Part shown: positions 8,512 to 17,476 of the stretch, piece after piece
Layout: the number at the start of each line of letters is the position of its first letter
Position numbering within the stretch: the first letter of the stretch is position 1
The notes under the pieces: model-generated
The model's database searches: none
The model's input: only the letters and a program-made list of their open reading frames with translations
What the model was told of the DNA's origin: nothing
Translations under genes and position numbers: made by a program
Assembly: GCA_052148715.1 (NCBI GenBank)
Contig: JBKQHQ010000240.1
Location: 58,727 to 122,726, forward strand
Direction: 5' to 3'
Length of the DNA: 64,000 bases
From: JBKQHQ01 sp052148715
GTDB taxonomy: Bacteria; Pseudomonadota; Alphaproteobacteria; Rhizobiales; Xanthobacteraceae

Positions 8512-9099
8512 TCAGGCCGCCCGACGGTCGCGATCGGCGCCCTCGGCAACCTTGCGCGCGGCTTCATCGGCGATCCGCACCGACATGTCCGCGATCCGCT
8601 TCGTGCTCTGCAGCAGGTCTTCCAAATTGTCACGCATGACATTGCTTTGCACGGCGGCGATGTCCTGCGGCGTGCGGCAGCGCGTCAGCGCCTCCAGCAG
8701 GTTCAGGTTCTCTGCCATGCGCTTGCGCGCGAAATCGAACCACTCGCGCGAGATGTTTTGCATGCCGTGCGAAAGAACGACGCTCGACTGCATGATGGCG
8801 CCAAAATTGCGCGACGACTGATGGGCCGCCTGCTGCGCCTCCTCACCGGATAGTCCAAACGCGCGGGCCAGCTGGTCCGCCGAGCGCTCGGTCAATCTTG
8901 CCGCCATGTCGCTCGCGGATTGCCAGGTCTGCTGAGCGGCTTCGGCGTTGCGTTGGATCGAATCGGCACTCGCCCGCGCGGCGTGCTCGCCGATGTCCGC
9001 CACTGTGCGGGCGGTGCGCGTCGCCTCCTCCGTCGTCCTCCGGGTCGCGTCCTGACCGGCCGAATTCGCAGGCCGTTCGTCTTGGCGAGGATTAGCCAT
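8512..9099 (-). CDS. Phasin family protein
   Basis: A 195-residue, Ala/Gln-rich, almost wholly helical protein. Residues 85-180 match the phasin_2 domain (FGAIMQSSVVLSHGMQNISREWFDFARKRM, then QSNVMRDNLEDLLQSTKRIA). Phasins coat polyhydroxybutyrate granules; several alphaproteobacterial family members are general stress proteins instead. AAGGAGGAAG precedes the ATG. An exact EcfG promoter lies 50 bases upstream, which favours a stress-induced role. Confidence 0.88.
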   Translation of the reverse strand: MANPRQDERPANSAGQDATRRTTEEATRTARTVADIGEHAARASADSIQRNAEAAQQTWQSASDMAARLTERSADQLARAFGLSGEEAQQAAHQSSRNFGAIMQSSVVLSHGMQNISREWFDFARKRMAENLNLLEALTRCRTPQDIAAVQSNVMRDNLEDLLQSTKRIADMSVRIADEAARKVAEGADRDRRAA

Positions 9100-9149
9100 G
9101 ATCTTCCTCCTTCTCGCGCGTAGATTTTTCGTGGGGGTGTTGCAGGCGT

Positions 9150-9174
9150 AACGTTGCGCCCGTGCAAGCGTTCC
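9150..9174 (-). promoter_or_regulatory. Exact EcfG (general stress) promoter before the phasin
   Basis: Minus strand GGAAC (9174-9170), a 16-base spacer, then CGTT (9153-9150): a full match to the EcfG consensus. Transcription would start near 9143, giving a leader of about 44 bases. Confidence 0.75.
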
Positions 9175-9396
9175 CGAGCCAAGATATTTTTAGTCTTCAA
9201 GCCTCCGGGTGATGTAGGGGCGTGTTCCGACCGGCTCGGACGTTGCGCCCGCGCGGAATAGGCCTCGACCATAAGGCCCGATCCTCTTGGCCGGGTCGCT
9301 CAAGGTCGAACGATGCGCGAGGGACTTCCCTTGGACGTCGACGCCGAAACTTGCGCCGGCCCTGGATCGGGTCTATTTCACCGGCCTTCGCCCGCC

Positions 9397-9472
9397 GCTC
9401 CCTTCGTCTAGCGGTCTAGGACGTCGCCCTCTCACGGCGAAAACAGGGGTTCGAGTCCCCTAGGGAGCGCCA
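9397..9472 (+). tRNA. tRNA-Glu (anticodon CTC)
   Basis: A 76-base cloverleaf with acceptor GCTCCCT pairing AGGGAGC, discriminator G and encoded CCA. The D arm reads TCGTCTAGCGGTCTAGGAC. The anticodon loop CTCTCAC gives CTC, and the T arm contains GGGGTTCGAGTCCCC. It matches bacterial tRNA-Glu base for base at most invariant positions. Confidence 0.95.
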
Positions 9473-9803
9473 GCAAACTCAAGCGCTTAGAAAAATTGGA
9501 AGTGTCCCGCGGCCGGTCTGTGCCCAGTTTCGGCAGATTCATGGGTAGGCCCGGCGGTCTGAAAAACAGCCCATGGACTCCCCTCCTACCGACCCCGGCC
9601 GGCCGCCGCTTCGTCGCTCCCACGCTCGCGCGAGGCACCCGACGGGCCTGACTGGGTGCTGTGAATTTCAAGCAGATGTTGCAAAATCGGCACGGTAATC
9701 CGATGCCTTTAGGGTAATATACGACCCATCGAATCGGGGGTGCGTTTAGTCGTACCTCGTTTTGCCCCCTTTCGCCGTTTGTACGCCATTGGGAGGCAAG
9801 CCG
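9473..9803. other. Intergenic stretch after tRNA-Glu
   Basis: No gene is seen. The tRNA 3' end is a usual integration site, but I find no integrase or second copy of the tRNA end in the window. The last 100 bases, AT-richer, probably hold the promoter of the outer-membrane protein; a GGGAGG ribosome site lies at 9790-9795. Confidence 0.4.
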
Positions 9804-10550
9804 ATGAAGAAGTTACTGCTTGGAAGCGCCATGTCGCTGGCCATGGTCGCCGGTGCTTCGGCCGCTGACATGTACGTCAAGGCGCCGCAGCCGGCGTGGA
9901 GCTGGAGTGGCCTCTACTTCGGCGGGAGCGCCGGGGGCTTATGGGACAATGTCGACGGGAGCTTCGTGAACCCGCCGCCAGGTACGTGGAGCACTAACCA
10001 CTCTACGGGGCTATTGGGTGGGCAGGTTGGCCTGCAGAAGCAGTTTGGAAGCATTGTGCTGGGCGTCGAGGGAAACTTCCTTGACGCGCTTCGCAATGGC
10101 GGGGGCACCAGCCCTTGCAACCCGGTTGCCGCGTGCGCCACCGGCTTTACATTGAATGAGGGCCTTCGGGACGGTTTGTTTACGGTCGGCCCACGGGCCG
10201 GCTTGGCAATGGGAAGTTGGATGCCCTACGTGACCGGCGGATATGCGAGCGCCAGGGAATATACGGAAGTTGATCCGACGCCGGGTGCTCCACCCACTCA
10301 AGCTGGGACAACAACGCACAATGGCTGGTATATCGGCGGCGGCGTCGACTGGATGCTGGCTCCGCACTGGGTGCTCGGCGCCGAATACCGGTACTATCAG
10401 TTCAACAGCGCAACGGCGACGCCGCTCTCCATCCCGGGTGGGATACCCGTCACGGCAAACACCTGGACGGTCCAGCCTAACGCAAGCACGGCAGTGGTTC
10501 GCCTGAACTATCTGTTTGACTGGGCCGGACCAGTGACCGCCAAGTACTGA
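9804..10550 (+). CDS. Outer-membrane beta-barrel protein (Omp25/31 type)
   Basis: A 248-residue precursor with a clear signal peptide (MKKLLLGSAMSLAMVAGASA, cut after ASA-A). The mature part starts DMYVKAPQPAWSWSGLYFGGSAGG, the usual opening of Rhizobiales Omp25/31 barrels, and ends with the hydrophobic-aromatic strand VVRLNYLFDW. Eight strands fit the length. The start is fixed by the signal peptide and GGGAGG. A strong terminator follows. Confidence 0.88.
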   Translation: MKKLLLGSAMSLAMVAGASAADMYVKAPQPAWSWSGLYFGGSAGGLWDNVDGSFVNPPPGTWSTNHSTGLLGGQVGLQKQFGSIVLGVEGNFLDALRNGGGTSPCNPVAACATGFTLNEGLRDGLFTVGPRAGLAMGSWMPYVTGGYASAREYTEVDPTPGAPPTQAGTTTHNGWYIGGGVDWMLAPHWVLGAEYRYYQFNSATATPLSIPGGIPVTANTWTVQPNASTAVVRLNYLFDWAGPVTAKY

Positions 10551-10584
10551 TCGCGGCGGCTTCAGCTTTTTCACTTCGGCGATC

Positions 10585-10620
10585 AAGGCCCCGGTGCCCC
10601 CCGGGGCCTTCTTGTTTTGT
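10585..10620 (+). terminator. Rho-independent terminator after the barrel gene
   Basis: A perfect 10-bp stem (AAGGCCCCGG, 10585-10594, with CCGGGGCCTT, 10601-10610), a 6-base loop, and a T-rich tail CTTGTTTTGT. Confidence 0.85.
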
Positions 10621-10728
10621 ACGCGAAGCCATGCGGTGTAGGATGCGGCCCAACCTTCGGCCGTCGCGCTGTTTGGATCGGGATCAAGAAGCTGGACGCC
10701 GGGCTACGGCGTTAGAGGCTACGCCGAA

Positions 10729-11013
10729 CTAAAGTATTACCATTCCGACGAAGCAAACGGCCGCGCACACGACCGCCAGGAACGCGATCTGGTGCCCGAT
10801 CGTCGGCGGCCGCTCGGGTCCGTGCGGGTGCCAGGGCCGATATCCGGTCCAGCTAAGCCCGCTGCCGGGTAGACCGACGCTCGCCCGCTGCCCATGCGGC
10901 CCGATCGTGTACCAGGCTCCGCGATGACCGACACTGAGGCTTGCTCCGGTCTTGGACAGGTTTACGCGTATCCCTGGAAGCAGGGATAGATGGCGCTGGA
11001 ATCGCAAGCCCAT
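10729..11013 (-). CDS. DUF4236 family small protein
   Basis: A 94-residue protein beginning MGLRFQRHLSLLPGIRVNLS, followed by SKTGASLSVGHRGA and GLPGSGLSWTGYR: the DUF4236 signature, a beta-rich module of unknown function. A C-terminal membrane segment (residues 74-94, IAFLAVVCAAVCFVGMVIL) anchors it. GGAG lies 11 bases before the ATG. The same frame stays open upstream, but only as antisense. Confidence 0.72.
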   Translation of the reverse strand: MGLRFQRHLSLLPGIRVNLSKTGASLSVGHRGAWYTIGPHGQRASVGLPGSGLSWTGYRPWHPHGPERPPTIGHQIAFLAVVCAAVCFVGMVIL

Positions 11014-11198
11014 GTCAGCCGCTCCGTGATCGAAGACGGCGATCCTACGCAGCTGTGGTTTCCATTCGCTTACCGACGCGCGACGGTGTCCGATCGCCGG
11101 CGTTCCTGGGAGGCGCCACGCCGCGAGAGTGGTGGTCACGGGGCGGCTGATGACTGCCGAAGAACGGGCAGGCGAAGCACCGCCACGGCAATATTGCG

Positions 11199-12416
11199 TC
11201 ATGAGCCGCTCAGCACGTCGCCGAAGCGAACCCAACTCTTGCCGTCGAACTTCGTCAGCTGCTGTTGGGTGATGGGAAAATAGTTCGTCGGGCTGGTATT
11301 GAGCTTGATGCCGGGCAACAGCAGGGGCAACTCGAGATCGTGCAGGCTGGTCGCCTGCTTGCGGATGTTCTCGCGGGTCAGATCGTCGCCGGCCTGCTTG
11401 AGAACCTGGATGGCGGTCTGCGCGATCGAAATGCCGATCTCGTTCTGCGGATCGTTGGGGTCGCCCTCCGCATAATGCTTCTTCATGAACTCGCGATACC
11501 ACTTGATGCCGGGATCGTTGGCGAATTGCGGATCGCTCGGATCCTTCAGATACGCCGTGGAGATGATCCCCACCGATTTGTCGAGGCCGGCTGGCGTGAG
11601 CACGGTGCTTATCGAGGAGGCGTTGTTCACCAGGAACTGAGCCGGATGCCAATCGATGTCATAAGCCTTGCGAACGGCCTGGGCGGCGAATTTGTTCGTC
11701 GTCGCGCTGAAGAAGACGTTGGCGCCCGCACCCTTCAGCGTCACGATCTGCGAATCGACGGTCGGGTCGGACACTTCATACGTCACTTCCTTGACGATCA
11801 GCTGGTCGGCCTGCGCGCCGAGACCTTGCTTCAGGCCGGCGACGAAGTCTTTGCCGTAATCGTCGTTCTGATATAGGACGCCGATCTTGGCGTCCTTGAT
11901 ATGGTTGAGAATGTACTTGCCGTAGATCACGCCCTCGGTCCGGTAGGTCGGATACCACCCCATGGTCCAGGGAGCTTGGGCCGGGTTGCCCCACTTCGAG
12001 GCGCCGGTGGCGAGGAAGATGTGGGGCACCTGCTGCCCATTCATGTATTTGACGATGGCCGAGTTGGTCGGCGTTCCCATCGTGCCGATGATGGCGAGCA
12101 CATTGTCTTCCTCCACCATCTTGCGGTGCTGCTCGACGGTGCGCGGCGGGCTGTAACCGTCGTCGAGCGAGATCAGGTTGATCTTGCGGCCGTTCACGCC
12201 GCCCTGCTCGTTGAGCATCTTGTAGTACGCGGCCTGCACGCGGCCCTGCGTGCTGTAGGACGACAACGGTCCGCTGTAGGGATTGGTTTGCCCGATCACG
12301 ATCTCCGCATCGGTCGCGCCCGGATCGTACTTCTTCTGCGCTTGCGCGGTTCCTGCGCCCAGCAGAAGCCCGAGCACCCCGATAGCCGCACCCATCGTCG
12401 ACAATTTCGCAAGCAT
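11199..12416 (-). CDS. Branched-chain-type ABC transporter substrate-binding protein
   Basis: A 405-residue periplasmic binding protein of the LivK/type I fold. The signal peptide (MLAKLSTMGAAIGVLGLLLGAGTAQA) directs the start to the ATG behind AAGGAGGGAG. The mature part opens with DAEIVIGQTNPYSGPLSSYS, and IGVLYQNDDYGKDFVAGLK marks the second lobe. It is the last gene of the minus-strand unit livGFHM-Rieske-binding protein, 38 bases after the oxygenase, so its ligand is probably the aromatic substrate of that oxygenase. Many family members in Rhizobiales bind aromatic acids rather than amino acids. Confidence 0.88.
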   Translation of the reverse strand: MLAKLSTMGAAIGVLGLLLGAGTAQAQKKYDPGATDAEIVIGQTNPYSGPLSSYSTQGRVQAAYYKMLNEQGGVNGRKINLISLDDGYSPPRTVEQHRKMVEEDNVLAIIGTMGTPTNSAIVKYMNGQQVPHIFLATGASKWGNPAQAPWTMGWYPTYRTEGVIYGKYILNHIKDAKIGVLYQNDDYGKDFVAGLKQGLGAQADQLIVKEVTYEVSDPTVDSQIVTLKGAGANVFFSATTNKFAAQAVRKAYDIDWHPAQFLVNNASSISTVLTPAGLDKSVGIISTAYLKDPSDPQFANDPGIKWYREFMKKHYAEGDPNDPQNEIGISIAQTAIQVLKQAGDDLTRENIRKQATSLHDLELPLLLPGIKLNTSPTNYFPITQQQLTKFDGKSWVRFGDVLSGS

Positions 12417-12454
12417 GACTCCCTCCTTTGGCTCGTCATCGGTCACGCACCGTC

Positions 12455-13504
12455 CTAAACGATGGTCACCACCTGCTCTCTCGAGATTCCTCGCTCGGCC
12501 GCGATCTTGCGCTCGAGCGCCAGTCGGGCGTGGACGCGCGCGACGTCGGACGCGATATTAATCAGGGGCCGATCCTCCAGCCGCCGCAGCATCTGATGTT
12601 GCGCCTCGAGAACGACCTCGTCCTCCTTGAAGGCGGCCTCGATCGACTGGAACAACTGCTCGGTCGCTTCCGGCTGGTTCTGCCTATGGCCGTTGGCGGT
12701 CGACCAGAAGAACCACGTCGTGTCCTCGGTCTCCGGCGTGATGCCATAAAAGATTCGAAGCCCGAATCCGCCCTCGCGGACACCCCGGTCGTGCGCGCCC
12801 AGACCGACGTCGAGAGCCCCCGTGAATTGCAGGATGCAGGACGGAGCGACGTATTCGAATTCCTGCCAGCGGTCGACCCGGCCCTTGAATTGGACCGCCT
12901 TGGCGTAAAGACCCGGTGGCATGCAATTGAGCATCCAGCGCGTGAACTTCACGCCGTCGGGCGTCGGTGTCGTGTCCATCGTCGCCTTGGCGTACGCGTC
13001 CGGTTCGCTCGCCAGCGTCGACTTGTGCACATACGCGCCGTGCGTCTGATCGAGCAGGTTATCCGAGGCGAGCAGATAATTGCATTTCAGGATCTCGCTC
13101 TTGGCCTTGTAGGGCCAGCTCTTGTGCCACGGATATCGGACCACCTCCTCCGGGTTCGCCTTGGCGGGCTCGCCCATCCAGATCCATACGATGTCGTCCC
13201 GCTCCTCGACGGGATAGCTGCGAACCTTCGCGCCCGTCGAGACCATCGTCTGACCGGGAATCTCAAGGCAACGGCCGGTGCCGTCGAAGAGGAGCCCGTG
13301 GTATTCGCAGCGAATATTGTTGCCGAAAACCTCGCCTTTCGATAGCGGCATACCGCGATGGCAGCAGCGATCCTCGAGCGCGGCAATGCGGTTGTTCGCG
13401 CCGCGATACATGATGATCGGCTCGTCAAGAATCGTTCGGGCAATCGGCTTGTTGGTGATTTCGTTGGACCAGCCCGCAACGTACCAAGCGTTCATCAGAT
13501 ACAT
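12455..13504 (-). CDS. Rieske non-heme iron oxygenase, VanA-like
   Basis: A 349-residue oxygenase. The Rieske cluster ligands are C47-x-H49 and C66-x2-H69 (RCCHRGM, RCEYHG). The mononuclear iron site is DNLLDQTHGAYVH (H155, H160). The size and single-subunit form fit the VanA/O-demethylase group. The second ATG (MYLMNAWYVAG) is chosen because GGAGG lies 6 bases before it and only touches the first. No reductase is encoded nearby, so electrons must come from elsewhere. Its place between the permease genes and the binding-protein gene indicates that the importer supplies its substrate. It has its own upstream MarR-like box. Confidence 0.88.
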   Translation of the reverse strand: MYLMNAWYVAGWSNEITNKPIARTILDEPIIMYRGANNRIAALEDRCCHRGMPLSKGEVFGNNIRCEYHGLLFDGTGRCLEIPGQTMVSTGAKVRSYPVEERDDIVWIWMGEPAKANPEEVVRYPWHKSWPYKAKSEILKCNYLLASDNLLDQTHGAYVHKSTLASEPDAYAKATMDTTPTPDGVKFTRWMLNCMPPGLYAKAVQFKGRVDRWQEFEYVAPSCILQFTGALDVGLGAHDRGVREGGFGLRIFYGITPETEDTTWFFWSTANGHRQNQPEATEQLFQSIEAAFKEDEVVLEAQHQMLRRLEDRPLINIASDVARVHARLALERKIAAERGISREQVVTIV

Positions 13505-13563
13505 TGCCATCCTCCGATCGATCAGGGTGGTCGGGAGAACCGTACCACATATTATGCAACGAT

Positions 13564-13585
13564 AAAGGCTTTTTGAAAAGGCTTT
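13564..13585 (-). promoter_or_regulatory. Candidate MarR box before the Rieske gene
   Basis: The site holds two direct copies of AAAGGCTTT with TTGA between them, centred on the short palindrome CTTTTTGAAAAG. It shares TTTTGAAA followed by GCTTT with the palindrome in front of livG and the MarR gene, so the same regulator may bind both. Confidence 0.45.
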
Positions 13586-13760
13586 GTTACGAATATATTT
13601 TGGTCTGTGGCCGGCAAGGTGCTGCCGCATAAAGCGGCACCGCGACCGCGAACTCCCCTGTGGGCTTGTCCGGCCGCTCGCAGCGGCGAAGAGCCAAACG
13701 ACCCCTCCCCGCGCTTCCGACGCGCGGCGCCGAGCAGGTCAGACCTGTTGGTCCCTGCCG

Positions 13761-14792
13761 TCAGGAGCCGTCAGCAGAGGGATCATGCCGACGGTCGATC
13801 CGGCGCCAAAGGCTCTGGACCGCGCCTGCGACACCCGACGGCATGAAATACACGCAGGCGATGAGAAGCGCGCCGTAGATTGCCCAGGGCGCCGATTTCG
13901 AAATGCTGTCGGCGATGTTCGGGACGAACTCGATGAACAGCGCCCCGAATATCGCCCCGGATATCGCGGCCAATCCACCAACCATGATGCCTACCAGGAA
14001 GGAGATCGAGAGAAAGAGGCCAAAGCTGTCGGGGGCGACAAACTGCACCGCGATCGCGCTGAGTGCACCGGCGACGCCGGTATAGAGCGCGCTCACGCCG
14101 AAGGTCAGCGACTTGTACAGCGCCGCGTTCACGCCCATCGCGGCGGCCGCCGTCGGATGATCGCGGATCGACATCAGCGCACGGCCGACCCGTCCGCGGA
14201 CCAGCCGCGCGCCGACCACGAACATCACCACTGCGACGAAGAGCGCGAAGTAGTAGAGCCAGCGGTCGGCGCTGATCGGCAGGCCGAAGGGTGCCTTTGG
14301 CTTGACGATGACGATGCCTTGGACCCCGCCGGTCCATTCCTCGAGGCCCTTATATTTTAGGATCTGCGGGGTTGCGACGGCGAGCGCGAAAGTGGCGAGC
14401 GCAAGATAGAGCCCTTCGAGGCGCAGGGCGGGAAGCCCGAACAAAAAGCCCGCGCCGAGGCACACAAGACCCGCTGCCGGAACGGCCGACCAGTACGGCA
14501 GGCCCCAGCGATCCATCATGATCGCGGCAACGTAGGATCCGATGGCGAAGAAGGCCCCGTGACCGAGCGAAATCTGCCCATTATAGCCGGTCAAAATGTT
14601 GAGGCCGAGCAAGGCGATGGCGTAAGAGATCGTCAGCGTCAGCTGAAACGCGCGGTAGTTACTGACGAACCACGGCAACGCGACCGCGATCAGCAACAAT
14701 GCCGCGATCGACGCGGCCTTGTATGCGCGCGCCGAAGCATCAATCCCGGTGGGCGTCGCGGCGTCGTCTATCGCCTGAGCATCGCTGACCAT
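13761..14792 (-). CDS. Branched-chain-type ABC transporter permease, LivM-like
   Basis: A 343-residue inner-membrane permease with about nine hydrophobic segments. The LivM hallmarks are ALLGLNILTGYNGQISLGHG and, later, AAAAMGVNAALYKSLTFGVSA. It pairs with the LivH-like permease encoded just upstream on the strand (one base between stop and start). The last 25 residues are charged (WRRIDRRHDPSADGS). Confidence 0.9.
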   Translation of the reverse strand: MVSDAQAIDDAATPTGIDASARAYKAASIAALLLIAVALPWFVSNYRAFQLTLTISYAIALLGLNILTGYNGQISLGHGAFFAIGSYVAAIMMDRWGLPYWSAVPAAGLVCLGAGFLFGLPALRLEGLYLALATFALAVATPQILKYKGLEEWTGGVQGIVIVKPKAPFGLPISADRWLYYFALFVAVVMFVVGARLVRGRVGRALMSIRDHPTAAAAMGVNAALYKSLTFGVSALYTGVAGALSAIAVQFVAPDSFGLFLSISFLVGIMVGGLAAISGAIFGALFIEFVPNIADSISKSAPWAIYGALLIACVYFMPSGVAGAVQSLWRRIDRRHDPSADGS

Positions 14793-14793
14793 G

Positions 14794-15666
14794 CTACACC
14801 CGCGAGGCGATGGTTTTTCCGAAGAGTCCGGACGGCTTCACGGTGAGGACGGCAACGATCACAACAAGCGCGACGCTGAGCTTGAGATCGGTTCCGATCA
14901 CATAGGCGCCCAGCATGTTTTCCAGGACGCCGAGCAGAAATCCACCGACCACCGCGCCTCCCGGGCTGTCGATGCCGCCCAGCAACGCGCCGGCGAACCC
15001 GTAAAGCAGGATTCCCGTCATCATATTGGGGTCGAGATAAACCATATGCGCGACCATCATGCCGGCGACCGCTCCGATGGCCGCCGACAGTCCCCAGCCG
15101 AGCGCCAGCATGAGATCGACCCGCACGCCCAGGAGGCGGCTCGAGACCGGGTTGTAGGCGGCCGCGCGCATGGCGAGGCCGAGCGATGTAAAGCGAAAAA
15201 AAACGTAGAGAGCGGCAAGCTCGACTAGCATGATCAGCAGGGAACCGATCTCGTGGCTCGTGATGTATTTGTTGCCGGGAAGATACTCGGCGGAGAACGG
15301 CGTCGGATAGGTTTTCACCGAATAGGTCCAAATCCACCCAGCGACACTGTTGAATATCACCAGAAGCCCGATGAAGACGACGACGACGGCGAGGTCCGAC
15401 CTTTTTGCCACAGGGCGCACGACCAAGCGCTCCAGCAGCACGCCCGCGAGAAACGAGGCAGCAAGAGTGATGGCAAACGCTTCCCAATAGGGAAATCCTG
15501 CCTCGATCAACGTCCATGCACCGTAGGTCGAGAACATCGCCATCTCGCCCTGGGCGAAATTTACCAGATGCGTGGCCTGGTAGATCATCACCAGCGCGAG
15601 CGCGATGCTGGCATAGATGCCTCCGGTCGCGAGACCCGAGATCAATTGATGGACGAAGGTTTCCAT
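14794..15666 (-). CDS. Branched-chain-type ABC transporter permease, LivH-like
   Basis: A 290-residue inner-membrane permease with about eight membrane segments. It opens HQLISGLATGGIYASIALAL and contains HLVNFAQGEMAMF and DRVGLAMRA-like coupling residues (SLGLAMRAAAYNP), all typical of LivH. It begins 4 bases after the livF-like stop codon. Confidence 0.92.
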   Translation of the reverse strand: METFVHQLISGLATGGIYASIALALVMIYQATHLVNFAQGEMAMFSTYGAWTLIEAGFPYWEAFAITLAASFLAGVLLERLVVRPVAKRSDLAVVVVFIGLLVIFNSVAGWIWTYSVKTYPTPFSAEYLPGNKYITSHEIGSLLIMLVELAALYVFFRFTSLGLAMRAAAYNPVSSRLLGVRVDLMLALGWGLSAAIGAVAGMMVAHMVYLDPNMMTGILLYGFAGALLGGIDSPGGAVVGGFLLGVLENMLGAYVIGTDLKLSVALVVIVAVLTVKPSGLFGKTIASRV

Positions 15667-15669
15667 CGG

Positions 15670-16386
15670 CTAATATCCGAGATAGGAGCGGCGCACGGCA
15701 GGATCCAGCTCCATCTGGCGCGACGTGCCGGAGAGGACGACGCGTCCGGTTTCGAGCAAATAGGCACGGCCGGCGAGCTCGAGCGCGAGGCTCGCGTTCT
15801 GTTCAACCAATAACATGCTGACCTTGTGCTGCCGGTTGATCGTCCGCATGATCTCGAAAATCTCCAATACGACGAGCGGCGCCAGGCCGAACGAGGGCTC
15901 GTCGAGGAGCAGAAGCTTCGGCCGCATCATCAGCGCACGGCTGATCGCGAGCATTTGCTGCTCGCCGCCGGATAGCGTACCGGCCTGCTGCTTCAGCCGC
16001 TCCTTCAGTCGCGGAAAATATCCGTAGACGAGGTCGAGGTCGCGGGCGACGTTGTGTCGGTCGCGCCGGGTGTGGGCTCCAAGCCGCAGGTTTTCCGCGA
16101 TCGTCAGTTGGCGGATAGTGCCGCGACCGTCCGGCACGTGCGCGATGCCGCGACGGGCGATCGCTTCGGTCTTGTCGCCGTCGATCCGATGGCCCTCGAA
16201 CCTGATCTCGCCGAGCGTTCTGATCAGGCCCGAGATGGCGCGCAGTGTGGTGGTCTTGCCCGCGCCATTGGCCCCGAGGATGGCGGTAATCCCACCGTCC
16301 TCGAGGGCGATGTCGAGGCCGTAGAGAACCTGCGTGGCCCCATAGAAAGCGCGGAGATTGATGACCTCGAGCAAACCGGCCATCAT
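15670..16386 (-). CDS. Branched-chain-type ABC transporter ATPase, LivF-like
   Basis: A 238-residue ATP-binding subunit. Walker A is GANGAGKTT, the signature is LSGGEQQMLAISRALM, Walker B is LLLLDEPSFGLAP, and the switch His is replaced by VEQNA as in LivF. The start ATG overlaps the LivG stop (ATGA). A second ATG three bases on could also serve. Confidence 0.93.
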   Translation of the reverse strand: MMAGLLEVINLRAFYGATQVLYGLDIALEDGGITAILGANGAGKTTTLRAISGLIRTLGEIRFEGHRIDGDKTEAIARRGIAHVPDGRGTIRQLTIAENLRLGAHTRRDRHNVARDLDLVYGYFPRLKERLKQQAGTLSGGEQQMLAISRALMMRPKLLLLDEPSFGLAPLVVLEIFEIMRTINRQHKVSMLLVEQNASLALELAGRAYLLETGRVVLSGTSRQMELDPAVRRSYLGY

Positions 16387-17243
16387 TGCGCCTTTCCCAG
16401 ATAGGCGCGGATCACCTCCGGATCCTTCTGCACATCGGCCGGGGATCCGTCCGCTATCTTGCGTCCGAAATTGAGCGCAACGACGCTGTCCGACACCGTC
16501 ATCACAAGATTCATGTGATGCTCGACCAGCAGCATGGTGACGCCGAGATCGTCGCGAATGCGCCAAATGAGGCTGCGTAGCGCACCAACCTCCTCGCGAT
16601 TGAGACCCGCCGCCGGCTCGTCAAGCAGCAGCAGCTTGGGTTCGGACGCCAACGCGCGCGCCAGTTCCACCCGCTTCTGATAGCCGAATGGCAGATCGGC
16701 GACGATGCGATGAGCAACCGGTTGCAAATTGACGAGCTCGACCAGCTCGCGGGCGCGCCGCTGTAGGAATTCCTCCTCGCGGCGGACCAGCGGAAGTCCC
16801 AGCGCATTCGCCAGAAAGCCGTTGCGGGTTCGGCAATGGCCGCCGAGCATGATATTCTCGAGCACGGTCAGCGATCGGAACAGCGCAAGATTCTGGAAAG
16901 TACGGCCGATCCCGAGCGAAGCCATACGGTGGATCGGCGTGTCCGCCAACGAGCGTCCGTCGAAGGTGATTTCTCCAGCGCTAAAATGAGCGAGTCGCGA
17001 GAGGCAATTGAACAACGTGGTCTTTCCGGCGCCGTTGGGCCCGATCAGGCCGCAAATCTGGCCACGCGCCACCGCGAAAGTCACCTGATCAAGGGCGACC
17101 ACGCCGTCGAAATGCACGCTCACGCCGTCAATTGAAAGCAGCGGCGCAGACGCACGCGGACCGGCCGTCGGCGCCGGCACGGAGCGAATCGTCGAGTCGA
17201 TTCCGCGAACCGCCAAGCCGGGTTCGATCGTGGCAGCAGCCAT
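16383..17243 (-). CDS. Branched-chain-type ABC transporter ATPase, LivG-like
   Basis: A 286-residue ATP-binding subunit. Walker A GPNGAGKTT, LivG-specific IGRTFQNLALF, signature region LPFGYQKRVELARALA and Walker B LLLLDEPAAGLN are all present. An N-terminal extension of about 35 residues precedes the first strand. The start is the ATG behind GGGAAG (MAAATIEPG). It is the first gene of the uptake operon and faces the MarR gene across 233 bases. Confidence 0.92.
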   Translation of the reverse strand: MAAATIEPGLAVRGIDSTIRSVPAPTAGPRASAPLLSIDGVSVHFDGVVALDQVTFAVARGQICGLIGPNGAGKTTLFNCLSRLAHFSAGEITFDGRSLADTPIHRMASLGIGRTFQNLALFRSLTVLENIMLGGHCRTRNGFLANALGLPLVRREEEFLQRRARELVELVNLQPVAHRIVADLPFGYQKRVELARALASEPKLLLLDEPAAGLNREEVGALRSLIWRIRDDLGVTMLLVEHHMNLVMTVSDSVVALNFGRKIADGSPADVQKDPEVIRAYLGKAQ

Positions 17244-17360
17244 CTTGCTTCCCACTCGCCGGCGCAAAGCCCCGGCAGGTCCGCGGGCGACCGCGGCCAA
17301 CCACCCCTGACACGCTCGGCCTGCGAACACATCGTCCCAGCGGTATAAATATTAGCTAAT

Positions 17361-17377
17361 TTTGAAAGCTTTTCAAA
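17361..17377. promoter_or_regulatory. Candidate MarR operator in the livG/marR divergent region
   Basis: A 7-bp perfect inverted repeat, TTTGAAA-GCT-TTTCAAA, lies in an AT-rich stretch between the divergent importer operon and the MarR gene. Position and symmetry fit a MarR-dimer site controlling both promoters. Confidence 0.6.
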
Positions 17378-17476
17378 GGGAAAAAATGCGCCAGCGACCC
17401 TTGCGGTTCGACCGACTGGCCGGCATTGTATTCAAGTGATTTTGAGAATCGAGACCGGCGAGGTAGGCCGCACGTT

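Noticed and set aside
9397..9803. Integration site at the tRNA-Glu 3' end
   Set aside because: No integrase gene or repeated tRNA end is visible in the window.
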